From: Streptomyces xiaopingdaonensis
GTDB taxonomy: Bacteria; Actinomycetota; Actinomycetes; Streptomycetales; Streptomycetaceae
NCBI RefSeq assembly: GCF_000262345.1
Contig: NZ_AJTQ01000250.1
Coordinates: forward strand, 1 to 32,677
Length of the DNA: 32,677 nucleotides
Direction: 5' to 3'
The translations under genes were made by a program, and so were the position numbers. The notes below the pieces were generated by a model, which did not search any database, was not told the DNA's origin, and saw only the letters and a list, made by a program, of their open reading frames with translations. Of this stretch, positions 7,243 to 15,396 are shown piece by piece; positions within the stretch are counted from its first letter, which is position 1; each line of letters begins with the position of its first letter.

Positions 7243-8829
7243 CTACCGCGCCCCTGCCGCGGCGAAAGTCAAGCCGTCGAGGATGTCGTGCTCGCTGACG
7301 ACGATCTCCTCGGCGCCGGTGCGTTCCATGATCGTCTGAAGGACGAGGGCGCCGGCGTTGATGACGTCGGTGCGGCCCGGGTGCATGACGGGGAGGGCGG
7401 CGCGCTCGTCGTGGGTGGCGGCGAGGAGGCGGCCGGTGAGCTCCTGGACCTGCGCGTACGTCATGCGGGAGTGGTGGATGGCGGACGGGTCGTAGCTGTC
7501 GAGGTCGAGGGCGAGGCCGGCGAGGGTGGTGACCGTGCCGGCGAGTCCGACGAGGGTGCGGGCGTCGGAGAGGGGGACCGTCTCCTCGACGAGGTCGATC
7601 GCGGACTCGACGTCGGCGCGGATCGCCTGGATCTGGGCGAGGGACGGCGTCTCCGTGACCTCGCCGTCCCGGGTGAGGTGCCGCTCGGTGAGACGGACGC
7701 AGCCGATGTCGACGCTGCGGGACGCGGTCACCGAGTCGGTGCCGACGACGAACTCCGTGGAGCCGCCGCCGATGTCGACGACGAGGTACGGCTTCGCCGC
7801 GTCGGGGACGTCGGCACCGGGCGCCGCGAGTTCCCGGGTGGCGCCGGTGAAGGAGAACTCCGCCTCCTGTTCGCCCGTGATCACCTCGGGCTCGACGCCG
7901 AGGATCTCCAGGACGCCGCTGACGAACTCGTCCCGGTTCTCGGCGTCCCGCGAGGCCGACGTCGCGGCGAAGGTGAGGTGCTCCCTCGCCACGCCCAACT
8001 CCTCGATCGCCGCGGCGTACCGGCGGCAGGCGGCGAAGGTGCGCTCCAGCGCCTCGGGGGCCAGACGTCCTGTGCGGTCGACGCCCTGGCCGAGGCGGAC
8101 GATCTCCATCCTCCGGTCGAGGTCGGTGAGTTCGCCCGTCGCCGGATCGATGTCGGCGACGAGAAGGCGGATGGAGTTGGTGCCGCAGTCGATCGCGGCG
8201 GCGCGGATCGGCCCGCCGCCCGCCGCTGCCGCGGGCTCCGCTGCCGCCTGCGCCGTTTCGGACCCGGGGCCACCGGTCGGCGTGCTGTCCCGACCGTGTG
8301 GGGGCTCGTCGGGTGGTGCGCACGTCACGCAGGGGCCCTTGCGCCACCACTCCGGGAGCATCGCGAGCGCCTCGTCGCCCAGGGGGTTGACACCAGGGCC
8401 CGCGACGAGGGAATGGGCGACGAGGACGTGGAGGCACTTGACGCGTTCCGGCATGCCGCCGGCGCTGGGGAAGCCCTTCAGCTCCTCGATGGCGTCGCGC
8501 CTGGCGAGGTAGTCCTCGTGCGCCGCCCGGTAGGCGGCGGCGAGTCGGGGGTCCTCGGCGAGGCGCGCCGTCATCTCGCGCATCACGCCGTTCGCCTCCA
8601 GCGTGCCGATGGCGGACGCGGCGCGGGGGCAGGTGAGGTAGTAGGTGGTGGGAAACGGAGTGCCGTCCTCCAGGCGCGGCGCCGTCTCGACGACGTCCGG
8701 CAGGCCGCAGGGGCAGCGGTGCGCGATGGTGCGCAGACCCCGCGGTGGACGGCCCAACTGCTCCTTGAAGGCGCAGACGTCCGCCTCGGTCGGTGCGGTG
8801 TGCTCGGTGGTGGGCGGAGGCGTTTCCAT
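7243..8829 (-). CDS. DUF501 protein fused to Ppx/GppA exopolyphosphatase/pppGpp phosphatase
   Basis: One uninterrupted 528-codon frame joins two domains usually encoded by separate neighbouring genes. Residues 1-170 are DUF501 (typical start METPPP, then LGRPPRGLRTIAHRCPCG, TYYLTCPRA, and the usual ending MLPEWWRKGPC); its Cys/His pattern could bind metal but its function is unknown. Residues 171-208 are a Pro/Gly/Ala-rich linker. Residues 209-528 are a Ppx/GppA domain of the short actinobacterial type with the actin-like ATPase motifs AAIDCGTNSIRLLVAD (phosphate 1) and VVDIGGGSTEFVVG (phosphate 2). Ppx/GppA enzymes hydrolyse polyphosphate and/or pppGpp. No ATG and no well-placed GTG or SD occurs in the linker; the only in-frame GTG (V168) lacks a ribosome site. 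ATG 8829 has only a weak purine-rich upstream stretch. A missed stop caused by a sequencing indel seems unlikely because both halves share one frame. Confidence 0.85.
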   Translation of the reverse strand: METPPPTTEHTAPTEADVCAFKEQLGRPPRGLRTIAHRCPCGLPDVVETAPRLEDGTPFPTTYYLTCPRAASAIGTLEANGVMREMTARLAEDPRLAAAYRAAHEDYLARRDAIEELKGFPSAGGMPERVKCLHVLVAHSLVAGPGVNPLGDEALAMLPEWWRKGPCVTCAPPDEPPHGRDSTPTGGPGSETAQAAAEPAAAAGGGPIRAAAIDCGTNSIRLLVADIDPATGELTDLDRRMEIVRLGQGVDRTGRLAPEALERTFAACRRYAAAIEELGVAREHLTFAATSASRDAENRDEFVSGVLEILGVEPEVITGEQEAEFSFTGATRELAAPGADVPDAAKPYLVVDIGGGSTEFVVGTDSVTASRSVDIGCVRLTERHLTRDGEVTETPSLAQIQAIRADVESAIDLVEETVPLSDARTLVGLAGTVTTLAGLALDLDSYDPSAIHHSRMTYAQVQELTGRLLAATHDERAALPVMHPGRTDVINAGALVLQTIMERTGAEEIVVSEHDILDGLTFAAAGAR

Positions 8830-8902
8830 GCGTGGTCTCTTCTCGGCGCGGGCGCGGACCTGGCAGAGCCTACGGGCAGCGATCGGAGGGCCGACGGGGG
8901 CG

Positions 8903-9373
8903 TCAGCCGTCCGAGTCGGAGAGGTCGATGCTGCGCCAGAGGTTCTGGTACCAGGGGCGGTCGGCGGGGCCCTCGTCACCGTCGCGGGTGTCGTCGGCGG
9001 AGCCGTCGGGGCGGACGTAGCCCGTCTCGCCCGGGCGTACGTAGTGGAGGTGGAGTCTGGCCTGCTGCTCGACGTAGGCAGGGTCGTGCCAGCGGGCGCG
9101 CTCCTCGCGGAGGCGCTTGACCTCCTCGCGGGCTTCCTGCGCCTGCTGCCGCTGGTCGGCGATCTGCGAACGCTGCGTGACGTACTGCCGCGTGGGATAG
9201 GCCAGGACGACGACGAGCGAGCAGAGGACGAGCGCCAGCACCGCCGCCCTGCCGGTGAGCCTGCTGCCCGGCGGTGTGCGCATGCGGCGGCTCTGGGCAC
9301 GGTAGACGCGCTCGGCCGCCTGGCTGCCGAGCGCCCTCAGCCTGGTCGCGGTGGAGAACCGATCGGCTGGCAC
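8903..9373 (-). CDS. FtsB/DivIC-like septum formation initiator
   Basis: A 156-residue bitopic membrane protein of the divisome. A basic cytoplasmic N-terminus (1-40) precedes one membrane helix (AAVLALVLCSLVVVLAYPTR, about 44-63). A predicted coiled coil follows (about 65-95, QIADQRQQAQEAREEVKRLR), then the family element DPAYVEQQARLHLHYVRPGE (102-121) and an acidic tail. FtsB/DivIC proteins form a complex with FtsL and FtsQ. In Streptomyces a homologue sits between enolase and DUF501, as here. GTG at 9373 is preceded by GGGGAGG. The gap of 73 nt to the DUF501-Ppx start suggests cotranscription. Confidence 0.88.
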   Translation of the reverse strand: MPADRFSTATRLRALGSQAAERVYRAQSRRMRTPPGSRLTGRAAVLALVLCSLVVVLAYPTRQYVTQRSQIADQRQQAQEAREEVKRLREERARWHDPAYVEQQARLHLHYVRPGETGYVRPDGSADDTRDGDEGPADRPWYQNLWRSIDLSDSDG

Positions 9374-9398
9374 GTTCCTCCCCTGTCGCCCGTCCCTC

Positions 9399-9467
9399 GA
9401 CTGCGGGTGTCAGGTCGCGCAGTCGTACGTCCCCGTCACCGTACGGGAACGGCGGCGGGGACGTACG
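9399..9467 (-). terminator. Two adjacent stem-loops between eno and the ftsB-like gene
   Basis: A perfect 12-bp inverted repeat (CGTACGTCCCCG at 9424-9435, CGGGGACGTACG at 9456-9467) begins 27 nt after the eno stop. Its 20-nt loop contains the palindrome CCGTACGG. Directly beside it lies a second stem (GACTGCG 9399-9405, CGCAGTC 9418-9424, loop of 12). Probably the first is an eno terminator and the second lies in the ftsB leader; a processed, shared transcript is also possible. Confidence 0.6.
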
Positions 9468-9493
9468 GAACCGAGCGTCGGTCGGTCCTGCGG

Positions 9494-10819
<1,326 letters not shown>

Positions 10820-10987
10820 ACCGTCCCAGGAGGGCCGACTCCGCGGGCCGTCCGTGTCGCGCTCCTCGCCGGGCGCTCGCGCGCTCGGGTCGCCGCGCGC
10901 GGGCGCGCTCCGGCGAGCGTGGGCGCCGTCGGAGCCTGCGCCGTCGTGCCGGCGTACGCGCGGAGCGGCGCGCTGCCGGGTTGCGCG

Positions 10988-11017
10988 GCGGCGCCGGTCG
11001 TCCCGGCCGGCGCCCGC
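10988..11017 (-). terminator. Hairpin downstream of the rpf-like gene
   Basis: GGCGCCGG (10990-10997) pairs with CCGGCGCC (11007-11014) with a 9-nt loop, extended by GCG/CGC with a bulge. It starts 6-9 nt after the stop of the leftward Rpf-like gene. The rest of the eno-rpf gap (about 10820-10985) is very GC-rich and shows no gene. Confidence 0.5.
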
Positions 11018-11022
11018 GGTGG

Positions 11023-11955
11023 TCAGAAGCGGAGGTGCTGGCCGGGGCGGATCAGGTCGGGGTCGGAGCCGACGACTTGGCGGTTGCGCTCGTACAGCTC
11101 CGGCCAACCGCCTTCGAGTCGGTGGCGCTCGGCGATGGCGGAGAGGGAGTCGCCTGGGCGCACCTCGTGGCCCCTGCCGCCGGGCCCCGCGTCGCGCGAG
11201 GGGTGGCCGGGGCCGTCCGCGCGTTCGCCGCGATCGGCGTGGCCGGTGTCACGGGCGGAGCGGTCGTCGGGGGCGGTGGCGTCCGAGGATTCGTCCGGGT
11301 TGACTGGACTGCCCGGTGTGCCTGGGCTGTGGGAACCCGCGCCGTTTTCGGGGGACTTGCGGTGTTTGCCGGAACCCTCGCCGGGTGCGGCGGGTGTCTC
11401 GGACGGCTCCGGGGTGCCCCGGTGCGAGCCGCGGTCGGACGAGCGGTCGCGGTCGGAACCGTCGGGCTCGTCGTCGGGTGCGGGGCTCGTGGTGTCGCCG
11501 GGGGACGGTTGCGTGCGGCCGTCGGTCGAGTCGTCCTGCCCTGTCTCGTCGCCGGGGGTGACTTCGGGGTCCCGGGTCTGCTCGTCCGTGAGGCCCGAGC
11601 GCTCGGCGCAGGAGGACCAGGCGCCTGGGCCGCGGTCGTCGAGTACGCGCTCGGCGACGGAGATCTGCTGGCTGCGGCTGGCGAGGTCGGGGCGCGGCGC
11701 GTACGCGGTGCCGCCGTACCCCTGCCAGGTTTCCAGGCTGAGTTGGAGGCCGCCGTAGTAGCCGTTCTGCTCGTTGGCGCTCCACAGGCCGCCGCTCTCG
11801 CACTCGGCGACGCGGTCCCAGATGCCGGCGTCGGCCGCCTGCGAGCTGGTGGCGCCGAGGAGCGGCATGGCGATGCCCGCTCCCGTCACTCCTGCGGTGA
11901 CGAGCAGAGCAGGGGCCTGGCGGGGTCGTCGGTGACGGCCGTTCCCAGCGCGCAT
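11023..11955 (-). CDS. Resuscitation-promoting-factor-like secreted transglycosylase with LysM
   Basis: A 310-residue exported peptidoglycan hydrolase. A signal peptide covers about 1-41 (basic start, hydrophobic 16-34, cut near SSQAAD). The Rpf/transglycosylase-like domain spans about 43-118, with WDRVAECESGG carrying the presumed catalytic Glu51, YYGGLQLSLETWQGYGG, and C52/C116 as the likely disulfide. Then follows an unusually long, charged Asp/Ser/Pro/Arg-rich linker of about 145 residues, and a single C-terminal LysM domain (262-310, HEVRPGDSLSAIAERH). Rpf proteins cleave glycan strands and promote spore germination and outgrowth in Streptomyces. ATG 11955 has GAGAGG upstream; the frame continues upstream, but that stretch contains the promoter. 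A strong promoter with a leader of about 28 nt precedes it, which leaves no room for the c-di-AMP riboswitch often found before such genes. Confidence 0.9.
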   Translation of the reverse strand: MRAGNGRHRRPRQAPALLVTAGVTGAGIAMPLLGATSSQAADAGIWDRVAECESGGLWSANEQNGYYGGLQLSLETWQGYGGTAYAPRPDLASRSQQISVAERVLDDRGPGAWSSCAERSGLTDEQTRDPEVTPGDETGQDDSTDGRTQPSPGDTTSPAPDDEPDGSDRDRSSDRGSHRGTPEPSETPAAPGEGSGKHRKSPENGAGSHSPGTPGSPVNPDESSDATAPDDRSARDTGHADRGERADGPGHPSRDAGPGGRGHEVRPGDSLSAIAERHRLEGGWPELYERNRQVVGSDPDLIRPGQHLRF

Positions 11956-11990
11956 GGAGAACCTCTCGTAAGGACTCGGGGACGGCGCCG

Positions 11991-12019
11991 AACGTAGCCG
12001 CCAATCCTCGGCATCACAA
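11991..12019 (-). promoter_or_regulatory. Promoter of the rpf-like gene
   Basis: On the minus strand TTGTGA (12019-12014), 17 nt, TACGTT (11996-11991): a good vegetative-type promoter. The start point would be near 11984, about 28 nt before the ATG. Confidence 0.6.
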
Positions 12020-12314
12020 GCCAATGTCGCCTGCATCACGCGATGGTCACGCTCCATGACGGGAGGTCAGACGCCGCGTGACGGCGGAAGGGGAGGCGCG
12101 GACGGGTTGCCGCGTCCCGGCCCGTCGCGCGGTGCGCGGTTGGCGGGTGGGGCCGTCGGCTCGGCGCCGTGTCGATGGTCGCACAGGTTGGCCTGCGGTT
12201 CTCGCGGAAGGGTCGGCGGCCGGGTCTCGTGGTCCGCCATGCCGCTCGAACGTGCCTGTGCCTGCGGTGGGTTGGGCGTCGGTGCCGTCCGTCCTGCGTC
12301 GAGGTGTGCCTGCG
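12020..12314. other. Intergenic region between the P450 and rpf-like genes, no gene recognised
   Basis: This 295-bp stretch separates the P450 stop from the rpf promoter. A short minus-strand frame (12241-12067, starting MADHETRPP) is open but Pro/Arg-rich and lacks a ribosome site. I saw no clear hairpin, riboswitch core or operator here. Confidence 0.5.
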
Positions 12315-14531
12315 TCAGTCCGCGTCCGCTCGGTAGGTGACCGGAAGAGTGCGCAGGCCGCGCATGATCAGGCCGCCGCGCCAACGGAGTTCGTCCGGGG
12401 GCGTCGCCAACTCCAGGGCGGGGAGGCGGCGGAAGAGCGTGGCGAGGGCGGTGCGGCCCTCCAGGCGGGCGAGCGGGGCGCCGAGGCAGTAGTGGATGCC
12501 GTGGCCGTAGCCGAGGTGTTGGTTGTCGGTGCGCGTCAGGTCGAGTGCGTCGGGGGACTCGAAGCGCTCGGGGTCGCGGTCGGCGGCGGCGAGGACGACG
12601 AGGACGGGGTCGCCCTCCGCTATCCGTGCGCCTCCGAGGACGAGCGGCTCCGTGGCGAAGCGCCAAGTGGCCATCTCCACCGGGCCGTCGAAGCGGAGCA
12701 GCTCCTCCACGGCGCGGGCGAGCAGCGTCTCGTCCCGAGGGCCGCCGCGCTCGACCGCCTCCTGGAGGAGCGCGCGCTGCTCGGGGTGGCGCAGGAGGGC
12801 GAGGGTGCCGTTGCCGATCAGGTTGACCGTCGTCTCGAAGCCGGCGAAGAGCAGGATGAACGCCATCGCCGCCGCCTCGTTCTCCGTGAGGTGCTCGCCG
12901 TGGTCCGACGCACGGATGAGGCCGGAGATCAGGTCCTCGTCCGCGGCCGGCCGCGGGGGCAGCAACTCCCGTTTGCGGTGGATGAGTTCGGCGAGGTAGC
13001 GGCGCATCTTCTTCACCGCGCGGCCGACGCCGCCGCGGGGCGCGTTGCCGTGGCGCAGCATCATCCCCGCCCAGTCGCGGAAGTCGTCCTGATCCTGGGA
13101 GGGGACGCCGAGCAGGTCGCAGATCGCGTAGATCGGGAGGGGGAACGCGAACTCGTGGATGAGGTCGGCCTCTCCGACGGGTGCGCCCGGCTCGCGACGG
13201 GCCAGGATCGCGTCGATCAACTCGTCGGCGAGCGCCTGCACCCGGGGAGCGAAAGCAGCGACGCGGCGCGGCGTGAACGCCTGGGAGACGAGGCGGCGGA
13301 GGCGCGTGTGGTCCGGCGGGTCGATGTTGAGCAGGTGCGTCATGAGGTTCGCGCCGCGCTCACCGGGGATGCCCACCTTCCCCTTGCCGTGCGCCGACTC
13401 GCTGTGCCTGCCCGGGTTCTTGCTGAGCCGCTGTTCCGCTAGGGCGGTGCGGGCGTCCGCGTGGCGGGTGACGAGCCATGCCTCGACGCCGCTCGGCAGC
13501 GTCGTCCGATGCACCGGGGCGTGCTCGCGGAGCCAGGCGTAGGCGGGGTACGGGTCGGAGGCGAAGCGCCAGTCGAAGAGAGGGGGCATGGGCGGGGGCG
13601 CGGGAGGCCCGTCAGGGGGTGCGTTGCCGGGGGCTGTCGGGGCGGTGCGGGGGCTTGGGGCGGACGTCCGGTCGTCGGCGTGCGGGCAACGGGCGGTGGC
13701 GGACGGGACGTTGGGAGCCTCGGCGGTGGCGGACGGGACGTTGGGAGCCTCGGCGGTGGGGGCGCCGGCTGCGGGAGCTGCTTCGGTGCACGCGTCTGCG
13801 AGGGGGCGGTCGGAGGCGGGCGGGGGTGTGCTGCGCGTTGCGCGCGCCTGTGCAGGGTCGGAGGCGGAGGGAAGTTGCTCGTCGACGTGCGGAGAGCCGT
13901 CGTTGCACGGCGAAGCGTTGCGGGCCTCGCCCGCCGGTACGGTACGCGCGCCGCGCACGGCGCTGCCCGTCGGTACGGGGCGGGGGACGGATGCGCCGTC
14001 GGACTCGTCGGCCGAGGCACGCTCCGTGGCGACGTCGCAGTCGTCGGATGCGCCCGGCCGACCACCGCTGAGCTGCGCGGCGTTGCAAGTCCCACCCACC
14101 GGCGCGATACGAGTGCCGCTCCCAGCACTGCCCGCCGACACGGCACCGGAGACGGACCCGCCGTCGGGCTCCTCACTCTGTGCGCGACCGCCACCGGACG
14201 ACGGCGCGTCGCAGGCCGCGCCCGTCCCCGCCTCCCGAGCGTCCGACGTGCGGGCTCCGCCCGACCGGTCCTCGTCCACCGGGGCCAAGGCGCTGAGCCC
14301 CGGGTCGGTGCGCGTCCCGCTCGCCTGCGCGGTGGTCGCCCCGGACGCCGTCGCGCCGTCGGCCGACGCCTCGGCCTGGGCTTCGCCGCCCGCGGGCCGC
14401 GTCCCCGCCGGGCCGGTCCCCTCGGACAGCGGTGCGCGGGCGGAGCTGTGCCGGGCGCGGGACGGCCGGGTCGGTGCCGGGCGGCCGTCGGGGAGAGCGG
14501 GGTTTGCGGTGGGGGGAGTCTCGTCGTGCAC
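12315..14531 (-). CDS. Cytochrome P450 with long disordered N-terminal extension
   Basis: The C-terminal 424 residues (315-738) are a soluble bacterial class I P450: PPLFDWRFASDPYPAYAWL at the start, HLLNIDPPDHTRLRRLVSQ (C-helix), I-helix FAGFETTVNLIGNG, K-helix ELLR in AVEELLRFD, and the heme loop LGYGHGIHYCLG with Cys682 (the usual leading Phe is Leu). The substrate is unknown; electrons would come from ferredoxin partners encoded elsewhere. Residues 1-314 are Ala/Ser/Thr/Gly/Pro/Asp-rich, with no fold recognised, but keep G or C at most third codon positions, so they look coding. They hold a perfect 10-residue tandem repeat and three degenerate longer repeats. The start is taken as GTG 14531, one base after the yhhN stop (TAAGGTG), suggesting translational coupling. 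An alternative is ATG 13589 (424 residues), which lacks a ribosome site. The P450 itself is certain; the extension is probable. Confidence 0.8.
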   Translation of the reverse strand: MHDETPPTANPALPDGRPAPTRPSRARHSSARAPLSEGTGPAGTRPAGGEAQAEASADGATASGATTAQASGTRTDPGLSALAPVDEDRSGGARTSDAREAGTGAACDAPSSGGGRAQSEEPDGGSVSGAVSAGSAGSGTRIAPVGGTCNAAQLSGGRPGASDDCDVATERASADESDGASVPRPVPTGSAVRGARTVPAGEARNASPCNDGSPHVDEQLPSASDPAQARATRSTPPPASDRPLADACTEAAPAAGAPTAEAPNVPSATAEAPNVPSATARCPHADDRTSAPSPRTAPTAPGNAPPDGPPAPPPMPPLFDWRFASDPYPAYAWLREHAPVHRTTLPSGVEAWLVTRHADARTALAEQRLSKNPGRHSESAHGKGKVGIPGERGANLMTHLLNIDPPDHTRLRRLVSQAFTPRRVAAFAPRVQALADELIDAILARREPGAPVGEADLIHEFAFPLPIYAICDLLGVPSQDQDDFRDWAGMMLRHGNAPRGGVGRAVKKMRRYLAELIHRKRELLPPRPAADEDLISGLIRASDHGEHLTENEAAAMAFILLFAGFETTVNLIGNGTLALLRHPEQRALLQEAVERGGPRDETLLARAVEELLRFDGPVEMATWRFATEPLVLGGARIAEGDPVLVVLAAADRDPERFESPDALDLTRTDNQHLGYGHGIHYCLGAPLARLEGRTALATLFRRLPALELATPPDELRWRGGLIMRGLRTLPVTYRADAD
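13693..13759. repeat. 30-bp perfect tandem repeat, 2.2 copies
   Basis: Two identical 30-bp units (13693-13722 and 13723-13752) plus the first 7 bases of a third. In the P450 frame each unit encodes a 10-residue block (EAPNVPSATA). The length is a multiple of three, so copy-number change keeps the frame. Confidence 0.9.
13915..14360 (-). repeat. Three degenerate repeats in the P450 extension
   Basis: Segments starting at residues 58, 123 and 178 of the extension share the pattern DG(A/G)(S/T)..SG or PR ...(G)TR or AR..P: DGATASGATTAQASGTR, DGGSVSGAVSAGSAGSGTR and DGASVPRPVPTGSAVRGAR. The second and third (near 14165 and 14000) also agree at about two thirds of bases over about 70 nt by eye, which suggests old internal duplication. 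Confidence 0.55.
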
Positions 14532-14532
14532 C

Positions 14533-15255
14533 TTACGACGGTACGGGTTCGTTCCAGGACGTTGCGATGAGGTACTGGCCGAGGAGGTAGCCGGCCATGA
14601 CGAGGACGTCCTGGCCCGGGAAGCGGCGGCCCGCGGCCTGGAGGGCGATGAGGAGGTCGGAGCCGACGAAGGCGGTCGCGCCGACCGCGGTCCGGCCGCC
14701 GACGCCGAGGCCGGTCGCGCCCATCGCGGCGAGCGCGAGGCTGTAGACGGCGACGGGGGCGCGGAGTTCGGGGGCGAGGTCCTTGCGGAGTGCTCCGTTG
14801 GCCGCGGCCCACCCGGCGGCGCAGGCGAGGGCGAGGGCGGGGCGAGCGCGCAGGCCGCGTGCCCCTCCGGCCTTCGCCATGCCTGCCGTGTAGCTGAGTT
14901 GGGTACCGAGGAAGGCCGCCATGCCTGCGAGGAAGGCGGGGCGGCGGTCGTCGTGGAGCAGCGCGGTGTCCCCCGCGGTGGCACAGGCGAGGCCGGCGAG
15001 GAGCGCGGCGGGGTACGGCTCCTCGCGGTGACGGCGCCGGCGCAGCGCATGCACCGCGAGCGCCGGCATCAGCAGCGGCTTCGCCGCACGCTGCGGGCCG
15101 CGGTGGTAGCGCGCCGTGGCGAAGAGGTCCGAGGCCGAGAGGAGGCCGTAGGCGACGAGGGCGTCACTGCCGCGGCCGTCGGGGCGGGCGAGCAGCTCCG
15201 CGCACGACCTCGCTCGGGCGCGGAGCCCGCGCGGGGCTGCGAGGAGGTTCACCAT
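14533..15255 (-). CDS. YhhN family membrane protein (lysoplasmalogenase-like)
   Basis: A 240-residue polytopic membrane protein, largely Ala/Leu/Gly hydrophobic, with about 7-8 predicted helices. YhhN/TMEM86 marks are AKPLLMPALAV (about 58-68), an AGDTALL segment in a following helix, and GSDLLIALQAAGR near 195-207. Animal members hydrolyse the vinyl-ether bond of lysoplasmalogens; most bacterial members are uncharacterised. ATG 15255 has no Shine-Dalgarno sequence. A TTGACC/CAGACT promoter ends 7 nt before it, so the mRNA is probably leaderless; GTG 15252 is an alternative start. The stop is separated by one base from the GTG of the P450 gene, making a two-gene operon. Confidence 0.8.
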   Translation of the reverse strand: MVNLLAAPRGLRARARSCAELLARPDGRGSDALVAYGLLSASDLFATARYHRGPQRAAKPLLMPALAVHALRRRRHREEPYPAALLAGLACATAGDTALLHDDRRPAFLAGMAAFLGTQLSYTAGMAKAGGARGLRARPALALACAAGWAAANGALRKDLAPELRAPVAVYSLALAAMGATGLGVGGRTAVGATAFVGSDLLIALQAAGRRFPGQDVLVMAGYLLGQYLIATSWNEPVPS

Positions 15256-15262
15256 GGCCGGC

Positions 15263-15292
15263 AGTCTGGGCCGCTCGCCGGTGTCCGGTCAA
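15263..15292 (-). promoter_or_regulatory. Leaderless promoter of the yhhN-P450 operon
   Basis: TTGACC (15292-15287), 18-nt spacer, CAGACT (15268-15263) on the minus strand, with exactly 7 nt to the ATG at 15255. The -35 is near-consensus and the -10 differs from TAnnnT only in its first base. Confidence 0.6.
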
Positions 15293-15396
15293 CGGTGCGT
15301 GTACGACGCATACCGGTACGCGCTCGTAGGTCGGCACGCAGGCCCTCGGGACCCGCAACGCGCCGCCACCGCCGCGGAGTTGCCGGGTGACGCGGC

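Noticed and set aside
12067..12241. Possible small minus-strand protein starting MADHETRPP
   Set aside because: Pro/Arg-rich, no ribosome site, no recognisable feature; more likely spacer.
13461..14570. Plus-strand open frames opposite the P450 extension
   Set aside because: Arg/Gly/Ala-rich composition and poor third-position GC; the minus frame has the better coding signature and is continuous with the P450.
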